A stretch of 5,435 nt of DNA, taken from an uncultured Hyphomicrobiales bacterium (GTDB taxonomy: Bacteria > Pseudomonadota > Alphaproteobacteria > Rhizobiales > Beijerinckiaceae). Made by a program: the position numbers and the translations under genes. The notes under the pieces were generated by a model. The model saw nothing but the letters and a program-made list of their open reading frames with translations, was not told the origin of the DNA and searched no databases. Within the stretch, counting starts at the first letter, position 1. The number at the start of each line of letters is the position of its first letter. The stretch is from contig CAIWVR010000080.1 of NCBI GenBank assembly GCA_903916165.1, forward strand, positions 1 through 5,435. The letters are read 5' to 3'. Below, piece after piece: positions 5,381-5,435 of the stretch.

Positions 5381-5402
5381 TAAATGCATGCCATTAGCCA
5401 AG
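5373..5402 (-). promoter_or_regulatory. Candidate sigma-70 promoter of the GyrI-like/Nudix operon
   Basis: On the minus strand CTTGGC (5397-5402) matches the rhizobial -35 CTTGAC at 5 of 6 positions and CCATAT (5373-5378) matches the -10 CTATAT at 5 of 6. The spacer is 18 nt against the usual 17. Initiation would fall near 5366, leaving a leader of about 50 nt. The local drop in GC content supports a promoter here. Confidence 0.45.
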
Positions 5403-5435
5403 TCGCTTGAACGTCACGATTCCATAAATAGACGA

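Noticed and set aside
5340..5422. Two GANTC (CcrM-type methylation) sites upstream of the GyrI-like gene
   Set aside because: GANTC is also frequent inside the genes of this window, so two sites in this stretch are not notable.

Overview
The window is GC-rich, densely packed DNA from an alphaproteobacterium. The best evidence is a mitofilin/Mic60 homologue (COG4223 type) directly followed by the HemY_N/TPR protein, a pairing characteristic of alphaproteobacterial heme loci. The exported GyrI-like protein, the WPMKG-type Nudix protein and the carbonic anhydrase all resemble Hyphomicrobiales (Rhizobiales) proteins, but the order is an inference from memory, not from a search.

There are six protein genes. 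On the minus strand, reading right to left from 3275, are a CitE/HpcH-type CoA-ester lyase (2412-3275), a Mic60/mitofilin-like inner-membrane protein (1174-2328) and HemY (1167 down to the left edge, truncated). They are spaced 83 bp and 6 bp apart and could be read as one transcript, with a possible internal promoter before mic60. A beta-class carbonic anhydrase (3448-4194) is the only plus-strand gene. It diverges from the lyase across a 172-bp intergenic region that carries two small dyads and a candidate promoter on each strand. It runs tail to tail, 9 bp apart, into a second minus-strand pair: an exported GyrI-like effector-binding-domain protein (4716-5315) followed 29 bp later by a Nudix hydrolase (4204-4686). 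The last 120 bp hold the likely promoter of that pair, with a perfect 12-bp palindrome over the -10 element and a leader hairpin between the promoter and the ribosome binding site.

Functional reading: mic60 and hemY form the tail of a heme/envelope-architecture operon from which hemC and hemD are missing locally. The lyase and carbonic anhydrase may be linked through C4/C2 CoA-ester metabolism (malyl-CoA or similar) and CO2/bicarbonate supply, although this rests only on adjacency. The GyrI-like/Nudix pair looks like a small regulated unit of unknown role. I found no RNA genes, CRISPR arrays, insertion sequences or convincing intrinsic terminators. Nothing here amounts to a demonstrably new system; the most interesting points are the operator-like structure at the right end, the off-consensus Nudix box and the exported GyrI-like domain.
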